64,000 nt of DNA, taken from Paracoccus sp. TOH (GTDB taxonomy: Bacteria > Pseudomonadota > Alphaproteobacteria > Rhodobacterales > Rhodobacteraceae). The first letter of the stretch is position 1. Each line of letters begins with the position of its first letter. The notes under the pieces were generated by a model. It was not told the origin of the DNA. It did not search any database and was given only the letters and a program-made list of their open reading frames with translations. The stretch lies in assembly GCF_030388245.1 (NCBI RefSeq), contig NZ_CP098360.1:1-64000 (forward strand), in the 5' to 3' direction. The position numbers and the translations under genes were made by a program. Below, one piece after another: positions 36,563 to 45,537 of the stretch.

Positions 36563-37481
36563 CCGCCGCCGTTTCCTGACCATCTCGGCCGCCGCGCTCG
36601 GCGCGCCGCTGCTGGCCCATGCCGCACCGGACGATGCCTCGGGCGCGACGGTCTGGCGCGGCCAGGCCATGGGCGCGCCGGTGGCGCTGATCCTGAACCA
36701 TCCCGACCGCACCCGCGCCCAGGCGCTGATCCGCGAAACCCGGGCCGAGCTGCAGCGGCTCGAGAATATCTTCACCCTCTACCGCGACAGTTCCGAACTG
36801 TCCGAGCTGAACCGCAGCGGCCTGCTGGTCACGCCCAGCCCGGAGATGGTGGCGGCGCTGCGGCTGGCCCGGCATGTACACCGGCTGACCGGCGGACGCT
36901 TCGATCCCAGCATCCAGCCGCTCTGGCGCGCCCATGCGGCGGGGGACGCGGCGGCGGTGCAGGCGGCGCGGCAGCTGGTCGGATTCGACCGCATCCGGGT
37001 CAGCGACGACCGCATCCTGCTGCGCCCCGGCATGGCGCTGACGCTGAACGGCATCGCCCAAGGTATCATCACCGACCGCATCACCGCGCTGCTTCGTGCC
37101 GGCGGCGCCGAACACACGCTGGTCGACATGGGCGAGATCCGCGCCATCGGCGGCCGCACCGCCGCCGAACCCTGGCGCGTGGCGCTGGCGGGCGGCGGCG
37201 AGGCGTCGCTGATCGACCGCGCCATCGCCACCACCGAGGCGGGCGGCTTCACCTTCGACGCCGCCGGCCGGCTGCCGCATCTGATCGACCCCGACACCGG
37301 CGCGGCGCGCGCCGACTGGGCACGGATCTCGGTCATCGCCGACGAGGCGGGGCTGGCCGATGCGCTCTCGACCGGCTTCGCCCTGGCGCCAGCACCGGCG
37401 ATCCGCGCCGCCCTGCCCGCCCTGCCCGGCGTCGAGGTGCGGGCGCTGGACGGTCAGGGCCGCGAAACCCGCTTTACCTGA
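36552..37481 (+). CDS. nosX: NosX, FAD:protein FMN transferase (ApbE family)
   Basis: NosX attaches FMN covalently to the NosR flavin domain. The 309-residue precursor has a Tat signal (DRRRFLTISAAALGAPLLAH) and ApbE motifs (MGAPVALILNH; LNGIAQGIITDRI; DMGEIRAIGG; HLIDPDTGAARADWARISV). The overlap with nosL and shared strand make it the last core gene of the nos operon. No terminator hairpin with a T-run is seen after it. Confidence 0.95.
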   Translation: MRIDRRRFLTISAAALGAPLLAHAAPDDASGATVWRGQAMGAPVALILNHPDRTRAQALIRETRAELQRLENIFTLYRDSSELSELNRSGLLVTPSPEMVAALRLARHVHRLTGGRFDPSIQPLWRAHAAGDAAAVQAARQLVGFDRIRVSDDRILLRPGMALTLNGIAQGIITDRITALLRAGGAEHTLVDMGEIRAIGGRTAAEPWRVALAGGGEASLIDRAIATTEAGGFTFDAAGRLPHLIDPDTGAARADWARISVIADEAGLADALSTGFALAPAPAIRAALPALPGVEVRALDGQGRETRFT

Positions 37482-37521
37482 CCCCGCGCCATGCGCCAGA
37501 ATGCCACCAGCCGGGAACGCC

Positions 37522-38022
37522 ATGACCGATATCGTCACCCTTGATGTAAGACCGATTCTGGCCGAGGGGCAGGAGCCCCTGGCCGCGATCATGGCTGCCG
37601 CCGATGCGCTGGCCGAGGGCCAGACCCTGCGGCTGATCGCGCCGTTCCGGCCGGTGCCGCTGTTCCGGGTGATGGAGCGGCAGGGCTTCCTCCACAGCGA
37701 AACCCCGCTGGGCGGCAATGCCTGGCAGATCGACTTCCGCCGCCCCGAACAGGCGCTGAGCCTCGGCAGCGCACTGGAAGCCTTCAGTTGGCCCGAGCCT
37801 TCGGCCTTCCTGGACCTGACCGGCCTGTCGGAAGCCGAGGCGCTGGCGCGACTGACCGCGGCGCTGGAGGCCGCGGCGGCGGGCGAGGTGGTCTTCGCCC
37901 TGCTCGAGCGCGAGCCCGCAACGCTGCTGCCGCGACTGGCCGAGGCGGGACATCAATGGGCCGGCAACCATGCCGCGGACGGCAGCGGCTACCGGCTGCT
38001 GCTGCGGCGGGCCGAAGCCTAG
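37522..38022 (+). CDS. DUF2249-type redox/sulfur-carrier-like protein
   Basis: A 166-residue cytoplasmic protein has two related halves. The first (VTLDVRPILAEGQEPLAAIM, LRLIAPFRPVPLFRVMERQG) matches the small TusA-like DUF2249 fold, and the second is a weaker repeat (LDLTGLSEAEALARLTAALE). Such genes often lie among denitrification genes. It follows nosX by 40 bases, so it may be co-transcribed, and converges on nnrS with a 4-base overlap. The role is unknown; handling of a sulfur or heme/NO species is a guess from fold and context. Confidence 0.75.
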   Translation: MTDIVTLDVRPILAEGQEPLAAIMAAADALAEGQTLRLIAPFRPVPLFRVMERQGFLHSETPLGGNAWQIDFRRPEQALSLGSALEAFSWPEPSAFLDLTGLSEAEALARLTAALEAAAAGEVVFALLEREPATLLPRLAEAGHQWAGNHAADGSGYRLLLRRAEA

Positions 38023-39233
38023 GCGCCGCGCAGGGTCTTGCGCTGGCGCAGCAGCATCGGCGCATGTTCGACGCAAAACAGCCCGAAGGCCAGGATCCAG
38101 GCGGCGCCGGTGGCGTGGATCAGCGGCTCATAGGCGCCGAACTCGGCCGCCGGCCGCAGCAGCGCCGCCGCGAAGATCGCCAGATAGCTGAGGCTGGTCG
38201 GCAGCGAGGCGGTCAGCTCGCGTCCGGTATGGCCGCGGGTGGCGCGGGTCATCACCGCCAGCATCTCGCCGCCGATGGCGCCGACGCCGAAGACATGCAG
38301 CGCCGCCGCGGTGCTCATCACGCCGAAACCGGCCAGGCCCACGGCGGCGAAACCCAGGGCGAGCATCAGGTAGCCGCCATGCAGCGACAGGACCAGCGGC
38401 TCGCGCGCGGTCAGCCAGCCGCGCCAGCGCGCCAGCCGGGCCAGGTTCAGCGCCGCCGCCGCGCAGGCGGCCAGCGCCACCGGCAGCGCCTCGGGCGCAA
38501 GCACCCAGCCCAGAAGCGTGGCGGCCGAGGCGCAGGAAACCACGGTGTCGAACCTGTTGTAGGGCACCGGCAGCGGCCCCGGGCCCCGCCGCGCCAGCCA
38601 GTTGCGGGTGAAGCTGGGGGTGATGCGCCCGCCGATGATGATGATCAGCAGCACATAGGCCGAAATCGCCGCCCGCGCCGCCATCGCCGGGTCGCCGTCG
38701 CGCAGCACCGCAAGGTGAAAGCCGATATTGGCCAGCGCCAGCACCGCGACCGCGCCCACCACCTTCAGGTCGCGCCATTTGCGGCCGGCGACGATCTCGG
38801 TCAGGAAGACCAGCGCCATCACCGGCAGGAACAGCGATTCCAGCACCACGCCGGGCAGCGGCGAAGCGGTCGGCGGAAAGGTGATCGCCAGGCGCCCGGC
38901 CAGCCACAGCGCCGAAAGCGCCATCAGCGGCCGCCCGGACAGCGGCATGCGGCCGGTCCAGTTCGGCACCGCCGTCATCAGGAAGCCGGCCAGGATCGCC
39001 GATGAAAAGCCGAACAGCATCTCGTGCATGTGCCAATGGCTGGCGCCATAGGCGCCGCCCGGCGCGCCATGGCCGGTCAGCGCCGCGATCCACAGCAGCA
39101 TGATCACCACCGCCCAAAGCGCCCCGCCCAGGAAGAACGGCCGAAAGCCATAGGAGAACAGCACCGGGCCGGTCCGCGACAGACCGCGCGGAATGCCGCC
39201 CTCGGGGCGCAGGGATTTCGCAGATTTGCCCAT
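38019..39233 (-). CDS. nnrS: NnrS-family heme-copper membrane protein
   Basis: NnrS is a polytopic protein with about 12 membrane segments that protects against nitrosative stress. The 404-residue product shows FFLGGALWAVVIMLLWIAAL, then HWHMHEMLFGFSSAILAGF (His-rich, a likely metal/heme region) and GRITPSFTRNWLARRG. These are family hallmarks. It reads in the same direction as pseudoazurin, starting only 79 bases after that gene's stop, with a hairpin terminator in between. Either it has its own promoter inside pseudoazurin or it is expressed by read-through. Confidence 0.92.
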   Translation of the reverse strand: MGKSAKSLRPEGGIPRGLSRTGPVLFSYGFRPFFLGGALWAVVIMLLWIAALTGHGAPGGAYGASHWHMHEMLFGFSSAILAGFLMTAVPNWTGRMPLSGRPLMALSALWLAGRLAITFPPTASPLPGVVLESLFLPVMALVFLTEIVAGRKWRDLKVVGAVAVLALANIGFHLAVLRDGDPAMAARAAISAYVLLIIIIGGRITPSFTRNWLARRGPGPLPVPYNRFDTVVSCASAATLLGWVLAPEALPVALAACAAAALNLARLARWRGWLTAREPLVLSLHGGYLMLALGFAAVGLAGFGVMSTAAALHVFGVGAIGGEMLAVMTRATRGHTGRELTASLPTSLSYLAIFAAALLRPAAEFGAYEPLIHATGAAWILAFGLFCVEHAPMLLRQRKTLRGA

Positions 39234-39253
39234 GGCATCCTCTCAGACAGAAA

Positions 39254-39282
39254 GGCCCGCCGCCCGGAACCGGCGACGGGCC
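39254..39282 (-). terminator. Hairpin terminator/attenuator between pseudoazurin and nnrS
   Basis: GGCCCG/CGGGCC with inner CGCC/GGCG forms a stem-loop. On the minus strand TTTCT follows. It lies 30 bases past the pseudoazurin stop and 21 bases before the nnrS start. Confidence 0.75.
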
Positions 39283-39312
39283 AAGGCTCAGGCCCCGTGG
39301 GGGGCGAAAGGC

Positions 39313-39747
39313 TTAGCGCGCGACCTTTTCCAATTGCGCATCCATGCGCTGGCGGGCCTTCTTGGGCAGCTTGCCCCCGGCCACCGCGTCGTAGTTCGAG
39401 GCATCGCCGCCGGCCTGGATCAGCGCCACCATGCCCATTGGCAGGTGCGGCTTGCATTTCACCGCATAAAGGCCGGGCTTGTCCACGGTCAGCACATATT
39501 GTTCGTTCAGCTTGGATTCGAACTCGGCCACGCCCTCGGGCAGCATGCCGGGCAGCGAGGCCACGTCATGGCTCTTGTCGGTGGGCACGAAGGTGATGGT
39601 GTCGCCCACCTCGGCCTGCACGAAGGCGGGCTCGAAGACCATGGCGCCATCCGCGCCCTTGTTCAGCATCTGCACCTGATGGTCCGCGGCCAGCGCCGGA
39701 ACGGCAAGAAAGGCCAGCGCGGCGGCCAATGTCAGAGAGCGTTTCAT
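39313..39747 (-). CDS. Pseudoazurin (periplasmic blue copper protein)
   Basis: Pseudoazurin is a type 1 copper protein that carries electrons from cytochrome bc1 to periplasmic denitrification enzymes. The 144-residue precursor has a 20-residue signal ([20 protein letters not shown]). Copper ligands are His60, Cys98, His101 and Met106 ([16 protein letters not shown]). After signal removal these become 40, 78, 81 and 86, exactly the numbering known for Paracoccus pseudoazurin. A Crp/Fnr-type box lies 67 bases before the start. It is an alternative to cytochrome c550. Confidence 0.95.
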   Translation of the reverse strand: MKRSLTLAAALAFLAVPALAADHQVQMLNKGADGAMVFEPAFVQAEVGDTITFVPTDKSHDVASLPGMLPEGVAEFESKLNEQYVLTVDKPGLYAVKCKPHLPMGMVALIQAGGDASNYDAVAGGKLPKKARQRMDAQLEKVAR

Positions 39748-39813
39748 TTCCTGTCTCCTTGCGGAAAATCAATCTTCCGGCCCGACAGCTAGCACCCGGG
39801 AATCGGCGGGACT

Positions 39814-39827
39814 TTGCGCTACCTCAA
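39814..39827. promoter_or_regulatory. FNR/NNR-type box upstream of pseudoazurin
   Basis: TTGCGCTACCTCAA matches TTG-N8-CAA over 14 bases, in the 97-base gap between the nnr stop and the pseudoazurin start. Its first half (TTGCGCT) equals the nosR box, so both may answer to Nnr. Confidence 0.6.
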
Positions 39828-39844
39828 ATTGCAGACTGTTCATA

Positions 39845-40546
39845 TCAGGATTGCGCCTGGGCGATGGCTTCCAGCGCCGGCACGTCGGCGATGATCACCT
39901 TGCGGCGGGCGCGCAGCAGGATGCCGTCCGCCTCCCAGGCCGCCATGATGCGCGAGGCGGTGTGCAGGGTGTTGCCGCTCATGTCGGCGATGTCCTGGCG
40001 GGTCAGGGGAAAGGGAATCTCGACCGGGCCGGGTCGCGGCGGCGGCACCGTGTCGGGCCCCGCATCCTCGCGCGCCAGGCGCAGCAGCAGATGGGCGATG
40101 CGGCGGCCCGCCTCCTCGGTGCTCATCTCGCGCAGGCGGATATGCGCCTCGTCCAGCTTGCGCCCCACCGCCTGGATCGCCGAGAAGGCCAGCGAGGGCG
40201 CGGCGCCGATCAACGGCTCCCAGCGGGCGCGCGGCCAGGCCAGCAGGCGGCTTTCCACCATGGCCTCGGCGCTGCCGGGATAATGGCTGCGGCCAAGCGC
40301 CGGGGCGAAACCGCAAAGCTCGCCGGGATGGACGATGCGGACGATGAACTGCTGGCCGTCCTCGGTCACCTGCGTGACCTTCAGCCGGCCGTCCAGCAGC
40401 ACGAAGAACCGCGCCGCCGGGTCGCCCTGGGTGAACAGCACCTCGGCCGGCGCCAGCGCCAACCGAGCCATGCCCTGGCGCACCACATCCAGCTGCGCCG
40501 GGTCGAGCCCGGCGAAAAGCGGCAGAAGGGAAAGCGGTTCCGGCAT
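39845..40546 (-). CDS. nnr: Crp/Fnr-family NO-responsive regulator Nnr
   Basis: A 233-residue one-component regulator. The cyclic-nucleotide-type beta roll (VLFTQGDPAARFFVLLDGRL) and dimer helix (SLAFSAIQAVGRKLDEAHIR) precede the winged HTH (LTRQDIADMSGNTLHTASRI). It has no cluster-binding N-terminal cysteines, which fits heme/NO-type Nnr rather than FNR. It sits between pseudoazurin and norC, as expected for the Paracoccus nor regulator. The chosen ATG at 40546 has AGGGA five bases upstream; longer starts at 40561 and 40600 are possible. Its targets are probably nor, nos and pseudoazurin. Confidence 0.78.
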   Translation of the reverse strand: MPEPLSLLPLFAGLDPAQLDVVRQGMARLALAPAEVLFTQGDPAARFFVLLDGRLKVTQVTEDGQQFIVRIVHPGELCGFAPALGRSHYPGSAEAMVESRLLAWPRARWEPLIGAAPSLAFSAIQAVGRKLDEAHIRLREMSTEEAGRRIAHLLLRLAREDAGPDTVPPPRPGPVEIPFPLTRQDIADMSGNTLHTASRIMAAWEADGILLRARRKVIIADVPALEAIAQAQS

Positions 40547-40630
40547 CGGATCCCTGCGCATGGCGCCGGCGGGATGGGCCGGCATGGGCAGGGCTAGCAC
40601 ATCGGATCGCGGGCCGCAGCCCCGATCACG

Positions 40631-40864
40631 CTAGCGCGCCTGTTCAAGCAGATGCCGCACCCAGAGCCCCGAGGCCCAGGCCGCCGGCACGCCCAGCGGC
40701 ACCGAGAGCGCCAGCACCGTCATCGGCGAAAGCGCCGGCAGTCCCAGCGACTGACCCAGAAGCCCCAGCATGAACAGGTTGATCGCCACCGCCACCGCCG
40801 CGAAGACGTAAAGCAGCAGCGCCAGTTTCCAGATCGGCCAGATCGCCGGGGCATGTTCGGTCAT
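40631..40864 (-). CDS. Small two-helix membrane protein next to norC
   Basis: A 77-residue protein (start MTEHAPAIWPIWKLALLLYV, with GGAGAA 8 bases upstream) has two hydrophobic segments (about 11-31 and 42-62) and a basic tail (WVRHLLEQAR). It is divergent from norCBQDEF, sharing the promoter region with the 40919 box, and lies upstream of nnr on the same strand. I do not recognise the family. Context suggests a role in NO respiration or assembly. Confidence 0.65.
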   Translation of the reverse strand: MTEHAPAIWPIWKLALLLYVFAAVAVAINLFMLGLLGQSLGLPALSPMTVLALSVPLGVPAAWASGLWVRHLLEQAR

Positions 40865-40918
40865 CAAACGCTTCTCCTGCATACCCGAGAAATTTGCCCG
40901 GAGAATTTCCCCGACGCC

Positions 40919-40932
40919 TTGACTTTGGTTAA
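40919..40932. promoter_or_regulatory. FNR/NNR-type box in the norC divergent promoter
   Basis: TTGACTTTGGTTAA matches TTGA-N6-TTAA, one base from the Crp/Fnr consensus. It is 64 bases before the norC ATG and 54 bases before the divergent small membrane gene, so one site may control both. Confidence 0.68.
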
Positions 40933-40996
40933 GGTGCCCCGCCGCCCGCCGGCGCATTCAAAGGGCGATTGCCAACTGCTCGCGGAGTCGCTCGCC

Positions 40997-41449
40997 ATGC
41001 GCGAAGTCCTGACGAAGAGCATGGCCCGGAACATCTTTTATGGCGGGTCGCTGTTCTTCATTCTCATCTTCATCGGGCTTTTCGCCCATAGTCATTACTA
41101 TATCACCCATGTCTCGACGGACACGGCCGGGCTGACGCCCGAGGTCGCCGCGGGCAAGCACCTGTGGGAAAAGAAGGCCTGCATCAACTGCCACTCGATC
41201 CTGGGCGAAGGCGCCTATTTCGCGCCCGAACTGGGCAACGTGATGAAACGCTGGGGCGTGCAGGACGATCCCGAGACCGCCTTCGAGGCAATGAAGGGCT
41301 GGATGGAAGCCCAGCCCACCGGCGTCGAGGGCCGTCGGCAGATGCCGCAATTCCACCTGACCGACCAGGAGATCCGCGAACTGACCGATTTCCTGCTGTG
41401 GACCGGGCGGATCAATACCCAGAACTGGCCGCCGAACGATGCGGGCTGA
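40997..41449 (+). CDS. norC: Nitric-oxide reductase cytochrome c subunit NorC
   Basis: NorC is the membrane-anchored cytochrome c that receives electrons for NO reduction. The 150-residue product has an N-terminal anchor (about 13-31), heme-binding CINCH at residues 62-66 and an axial Met in RRQMPQFHL. The ATG at 40997 gives the usual MREVLTKSMARNIFYGGSLF start. norB follows after 12 bases. Confidence 0.97.
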   Translation: MREVLTKSMARNIFYGGSLFFILIFIGLFAHSHYYITHVSTDTAGLTPEVAAGKHLWEKKACINCHSILGEGAYFAPELGNVMKRWGVQDDPETAFEAMKGWMEAQPTGVEGRRQMPQFHLTDQEIRELTDFLLWTGRINTQNWPPNDAG

Positions 41450-41461
41450 AGGAACGAAGCG

Positions 41462-42832
41462 ATGAAATACCAGACCCAGAAAATCGCGCTGGCCTATATC
41501 TACGTGGCGCTCGCGCTCTTTGCCGTGCAGGTCCTGATGGGGCTGCTGATCGGCTATATCTATGTCAACCCGAACTTCCTGTCCGAGACCCTGCCCTTCA
41601 ACATCGGTCGGATGCTGCATTCCAACGCGCTGATCGTCTGGCTGCTGACCGGCTTCTTCGGCTCGGCCTATTTCCTGATCCCCGAGGAGGCCGAGCGCGA
41701 GATCCATTCGCCGCTGCTGGCCTATCTGCAGCTGGCGATCATGGTCGTCGGCACGCTGGGCGCGGTGCTGACCTATGCCTTCAACCTGTTCGAGGGCAAT
41801 TTCCTGCTGGGCATGCAGGGGCGCGAGTTCCTTGAACAACCCACCTGGGTCAAGGTCGGCCTGGTCGTGGCGGCATTGATCTTCCTCTACAACGTCTCGA
41901 TGACGATGCTGAAGGGCCGCAAGACGGTCATCTCGACCATCCTGCTGCTGGGGCTTTGGGGGCTGGCGCTGCTGTTCCTGTTCGCCTTCTACAACCCGGT
42001 GAACCTGGCGCTCGACAAGCAATACTGGTGGAACGTCATCCACCTCTGGGTCGAGGGCGTGTGGGAGCTGATCATGGCCTCGATCCTGGGCTTCCTGATG
42101 CTGAAGCTGACCGGGGTGGACCGCGAGGTGGTCGAGAAATGGCTTTACGTCATCGTCGCCTCGGCGCTGTTCTCGGGCATCCTGGGCACCGGGCACCATT
42201 ACTACTGGATCGGCATGCCCGCCTATTGGCAGTGGATCGGCTCGATCTTCTCGAGCTTCGAGATCGTGCCCTTCTTCGCGATGATGGCCTTCGCCTTCGT
42301 CATGGTCTGGAAGGGCCGGCGCGACCATCCGAACAAGGCGGCGCTGCTGTGGTCGCTGGGCTGCGCGGTGCTGGCCTTCTTCGGCGCCGGGGTCTGGGGC
42401 TTCCTGCACACGCTGCACGGGGTGAACTACTATACCCACGGCACCCAGGTCACCGCGGCGCATGGCCACCTGGCCTTCTTCGGCGCCTATGTCTGCCTGA
42501 ACCTGGCGCTGTTCACCTATGCCATGCCGATCCTGCGCGGCCGCGACCCCTATAACCAGGTGGTGCTGATGGCCTCGTTCTGGCTGATGGCGGGCGGCAT
42601 GCTGTTCATGACCTTCGTGCTGACCTTTGCCGGCACCGTGCAGACCCATCTGCAGCGCGTGCTGGGCATGAACTACATGGAAGTGCAGGACCAGCTTGCG
42701 CTGTTCTACTGGATGCGCTTCGGCGCCGGCGTCGCGGTGGTGCTGGGGGTGGTCCTGTTCATCTGGGCCACGCTGATGCCGCGCCGCGAAGTGATCGAGC
42801 CCGGCCCGGTCGTCAAACATGCTGCGGAGTGA
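41462..42832 (+). CDS. norB: Nitric-oxide reductase catalytic subunit NorB
   Basis: NorB is the heme-copper-oxidase-family subunit with a heme b3/non-heme iron site that joins two NO into N2O. The 456-residue product has 12 membrane helices and invariant His-bearing segments (RMLHSNALIVWLLTGFFGSA; NVIHLWVEGVWELIMASILG; GTGHHYYWIG; LHTLHGVNYYTHGTQVTAAH). Length and sequence fit the short-chain (cytochrome c-dependent) cNOR, not the quinol qNOR. It is in the norCBQDEF operon. Confidence 0.97.
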   Translation: MKYQTQKIALAYIYVALALFAVQVLMGLLIGYIYVNPNFLSETLPFNIGRMLHSNALIVWLLTGFFGSAYFLIPEEAEREIHSPLLAYLQLAIMVVGTLGAVLTYAFNLFEGNFLLGMQGREFLEQPTWVKVGLVVAALIFLYNVSMTMLKGRKTVISTILLLGLWGLALLFLFAFYNPVNLALDKQYWWNVIHLWVEGVWELIMASILGFLMLKLTGVDREVVEKWLYVIVASALFSGILGTGHHYYWIGMPAYWQWIGSIFSSFEIVPFFAMMAFAFVMVWKGRRDHPNKAALLWSLGCAVLAFFGAGVWGFLHTLHGVNYYTHGTQVTAAHGHLAFFGAYVCLNLALFTYAMPILRGRDPYNQVVLMASFWLMAGGMLFMTFVLTFAGTVQTHLQRVLGMNYMEVQDQLALFYWMRFGAGVAVVLGVVLFIWATLMPRREVIEPGPVVKHAAE

Positions 42833-42836
42833 GACC

Positions 42837-43628
42837 ATGGACGGAAGCATCACCCCTGCCCCCTTCTACCTGCCGCAGGGCGACGAATGCGAGGTCTTCG
42901 CCGCCGCCCATGCCCACGGCCTGCCCTTGCTGCTGAAAGGCCCGACCGGCTGCGGCAAAACCCGCTTCGTCGCCCATATGGCGGCGAGGCTGGGCCGGCG
43001 GCTTTATACCGTCTCCTGCCATGACGACCTGTCGGCGGCCGACCTGATCGGGCGCTACCTGCTCAAGGGCGGCGAGACGGTCTGGGTCGACGGCCCCCTG
43101 ACCCGCGCCGTGCGCGAGGGTGCGATCTGCTATCTCGACGAGGTGGTCGAGGCCAGAAAGGACGTGGCCGTGGTCCTGCATCCGCTGACCGACGACCGCC
43201 GCATCCTGCCCATCGACCGCACCGGCGAGGAATTGCAGGCCGGACCCGGCTTCATGCTGGTCGCCAGCTACAACCCCGGCTACCAGAACATCCTGAAGAC
43301 CCTGAAGCCCTCGACCCGGCAGCGCTTCCTGTCGGTCGAGTTCGGCTTTCCGCTGCCCGAGCACGAGCTGCCGGTGGTCTGCCGCGAAAGCGGGCTGGAC
43401 GAAAGCCGCGCCAAGCTCTTGATCCGCATCGCCGGCAAGCTGCGCGGGCTCAAGGGCCAGGATCTGGAAGAGGGCGTCTCGACCCGGCTGGTGATTTATG
43501 CCGCGACGCTGATCGCCGGCGGCATGGGCTTCGACCGGGCCGTCGCGGCGGCGATGATCGAGCCCCTGACCGACGATGCCGACGTCAAGCGCGGCCTTGT
43601 CGATCTGGTCGGCGCGCTGGCAGGCTGA
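42837..43628 (+). CDS. norQ: NorQ, MoxR-type AAA+ ATPase for NOR activation
   Basis: A 263-residue AAA+ protein that with NorD inserts non-heme iron into NorB. Walker A GPTGCGKT is at residues 35-42, Walker B in ICYLDEVVEARKDV, and the arginine finger region is in LKPSTRQRFLSVEF. The ATG at 42837 lies just after the norB stop; an in-frame ATG at 42819 overlaps norB but lacks a good ribosome site. Confidence 0.94.
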   Translation: MDGSITPAPFYLPQGDECEVFAAAHAHGLPLLLKGPTGCGKTRFVAHMAARLGRRLYTVSCHDDLSAADLIGRYLLKGGETVWVDGPLTRAVREGAICYLDEVVEARKDVAVVLHPLTDDRRILPIDRTGEELQAGPGFMLVASYNPGYQNILKTLKPSTRQRFLSVEFGFPLPEHELPVVCRESGLDESRAKLLIRIAGKLRGLKGQDLEEGVSTRLVIYAATLIAGGMGFDRAVAAAMIEPLTDDADVKRGLVDLVGALAG

Positions 43629-43629
43629 C

Positions 43630-45537
43630 ATGGCGCATGATCTCGCCCCATGGGAGCCCGAGGAGACGGTCGGCAAGCTCTGGCACAGTCTGGCCAGCCG
43701 ATTGGACGCGCCGCCCGATTTCAGCGCCGCGGCGGTGACGCTGGAGCAGATGCAGCCGCGGCTGGCGGTGCTGTTCCGCGGCCTGGGCGGCGGTCCTTCG
43801 GTCGAGATCCGGCCGGTGGCGGACGAGGAAAGCGGCCACCGGCTGCGCCTGCGCCGCCGCCTGGCCACCCCGGCCGAACGGGTGGCGCGCGCCAGTTTCG
43901 ACGGCGAGGTGCTGCGCCTGCCGGCGCGCCTGGCCGAGTTTCCCGATGCCGCGGACAATGCCGCGCTTTACCTGTGGCTGGCGGCCGCCGCCGCCCATGC
44001 GCCGCGCCCCGCCCTGCCCGCGGATCCGCTGCGCGCCGATCTGGCCGCCATCGCCGGCGCCCGCGCCATGGTGGCGGCCACCCTGGCCGACGCGCCCGGC
44101 CTGCGGCCGGTCTGGGACCGGCTGGCGCAGGCGCATCTGGCGCTGCGGCCGGCCAGCATCGGCGGGACCGAGGGTGCCGTCGAGGCGCTGATCCGCCGGT
44201 TGTTGGGCGATCCGGTGCCGGCCGATACCGCGCTGCTGGACGATCCCGGCCGCGCCCCGCCGGCGCCGCGCGGCTATCGCCCGTTCCGGCCGGTGCCGAT
44301 GTGGCCCGACTTGCGCGCCCCGCGCCTGTCGGCGCCCTCCGAAACCGCCGAACCGGCGACCGGCGGCGATGCCGAGGAAGCCGGGGACGGCCCGGCCCGC
44401 AAGGCCCGCCGCCACAAGGCCGACCAGGCCGAGCGCAAGGACAGCATCATCCTTTACAAGTTCGAGGCCCTGCTGAGCTGGACGCAATTCCTGAACCTCA
44501 ACCGCCGGGTCGAGGATGACGATCTGGAAAACGCCAAGAAGGCCGCCGACGACCAGGACGAGATCGGCCTCGGCCAGGTCTCGAAAGCGCCGGCGACGCG
44601 GCTGAAGCTGCACCTGGACCTCGCCCCCGAGGACGTGGACCGCGAGCGGCTGTCCGCAGCCTTCACCTATCCGGAATGGGACGCGCGCGCCCAGACCTAT
44701 CTGCCCGACCATTGCCGGGTGCTGGCTGCGCCCGCCGGCGGCGATGCCGCGCTGCAGGCCCCGCCCGATGCCGCCGCCCGCCGCCGCATCCGCGCCGTGC
44801 AGCGCCGCTTTCAGGCGCTGCGCCCGGCCCGGACCATGCAGTCCGGCCAACCCGACGGCGAGGAGCTGGACCTGGACGCCGCCTTGCGCTCGGTCACAGA
44901 TCTGCGTGCCACCGGGCGCGGCAGCGACCGCATCTGGCGCCAGTCCCGGCCGGGGCGGCGCGACCTGGCGGTGTCGATCCTGCTCGACGTGTCGCGCTCG
45001 ACCGAAAGCATGGTCGCGGGCCGGCCGGTGATCCAGATCGCCCGCGAGGCGCTGACCGCGCTGGCCTGGGGGTTGGATAGCTGCGGCGACCGCTTTGCCG
45101 TCCAGGGTTTCTCGTCGCTCAGGCGCGACCGGGTCTGGCTGCATGGCTGCAAGGATTTCGACGAGCCGATGGGCCCGGCGGTCGAGGCGCGCATCAACGC
45201 GCTGAGCCCCGGCTTCTACACCCGCCTTGGCGCCGCCCTGCGGCATTGCTCGGCCGGGCTCGCCGCACAAAGCCGGGCGCGCCGGCTGCTGCTGGTGCTG
45301 ACCGACGGCAAGCCCAACGACCTGGACCACTACGAGGGCCGGCACGGCATCGAGGACAGCGCCATGGCGGTGCGCGAGGCCCGTCGCGCCGGCCATGCGG
45401 TCTTCGGCATCACCATCGACCGCGCGGCGCAGACCTGGTTCCCGCGCATCTTCGGCCGCGGCGGCTTCGCGGTGATCCGCGATCCCGACCGGTTGGTCGG
45501 TGCCCTGCCGGAAATCTATCGCCAGTTGGTGTCGTGA
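43630..45537 (+). CDS. norD: NorD, von Willebrand A-domain NOR activation protein
   Basis: This 635-residue partner of NorQ has a long N-terminal region with an acidic linker (PATGGDAEEAGDGPARKARR) and a C-terminal vWA domain. The metal-ion-dependent adhesion motif DVSRS is at 453-457, and LLLVLTDGKPNDLDHYEG follows. It bridges NorQ to NorB for iron loading. Its stop shares a base with the norE start. Confidence 0.94.
   Translation: MAHDLAPWEPEETVGKLWHSLASRLDAPPDFSAAAVTLEQMQPRLAVLFRGLGGGPSVEIRPVADEESGHRLRLRRRLATPAERVARASFDGEVLRLPARLAEFPDAADNAALYLWLAAAAAHAPRPALPADPLRADLAAIAGARAMVAATLADAPGLRPVWDRLAQAHLALRPASIGGTEGAVEALIRRLLGDPVPADTALLDDPGRAPPAPRGYRPFRPVPMWPDLRAPRLSAPSETAEPATGGDAEEAGDGPARKARRHKADQAERKDSIILYKFEALLSWTQFLNLNRRVEDDDLENAKKAADDQDEIGLGQVSKAPATRLKLHLDLAPEDVDRERLSAAFTYPEWDARAQTYLPDHCRVLAAPAGGDAALQAPPDAAARRRIRAVQRRFQALRPARTMQSGQPDGEELDLDAALRSVTDLRATGRGSDRIWRQSRPGRRDLAVSILLDVSRSTESMVAGRPVIQIAREALTALAWGLDSCGDRFAVQGFSSLRRDRVWLHGCKDFDEPMGPAVEARINALSPGFYTRLGAALRHCSAGLAAQSRARRLLLVLTDGKPNDLDHYEGRHGIEDSAMAVREARRAGHAVFGITIDRAAQTWFPRIFGRGGFAVIRDPDRLVGALPEIYRQLVS

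Noticed and set aside
40997..42832. Quinol-type NO reductase (qNOR)
   Set aside because: Separate norC cytochrome and short norB show the cytochrome c-dependent type.
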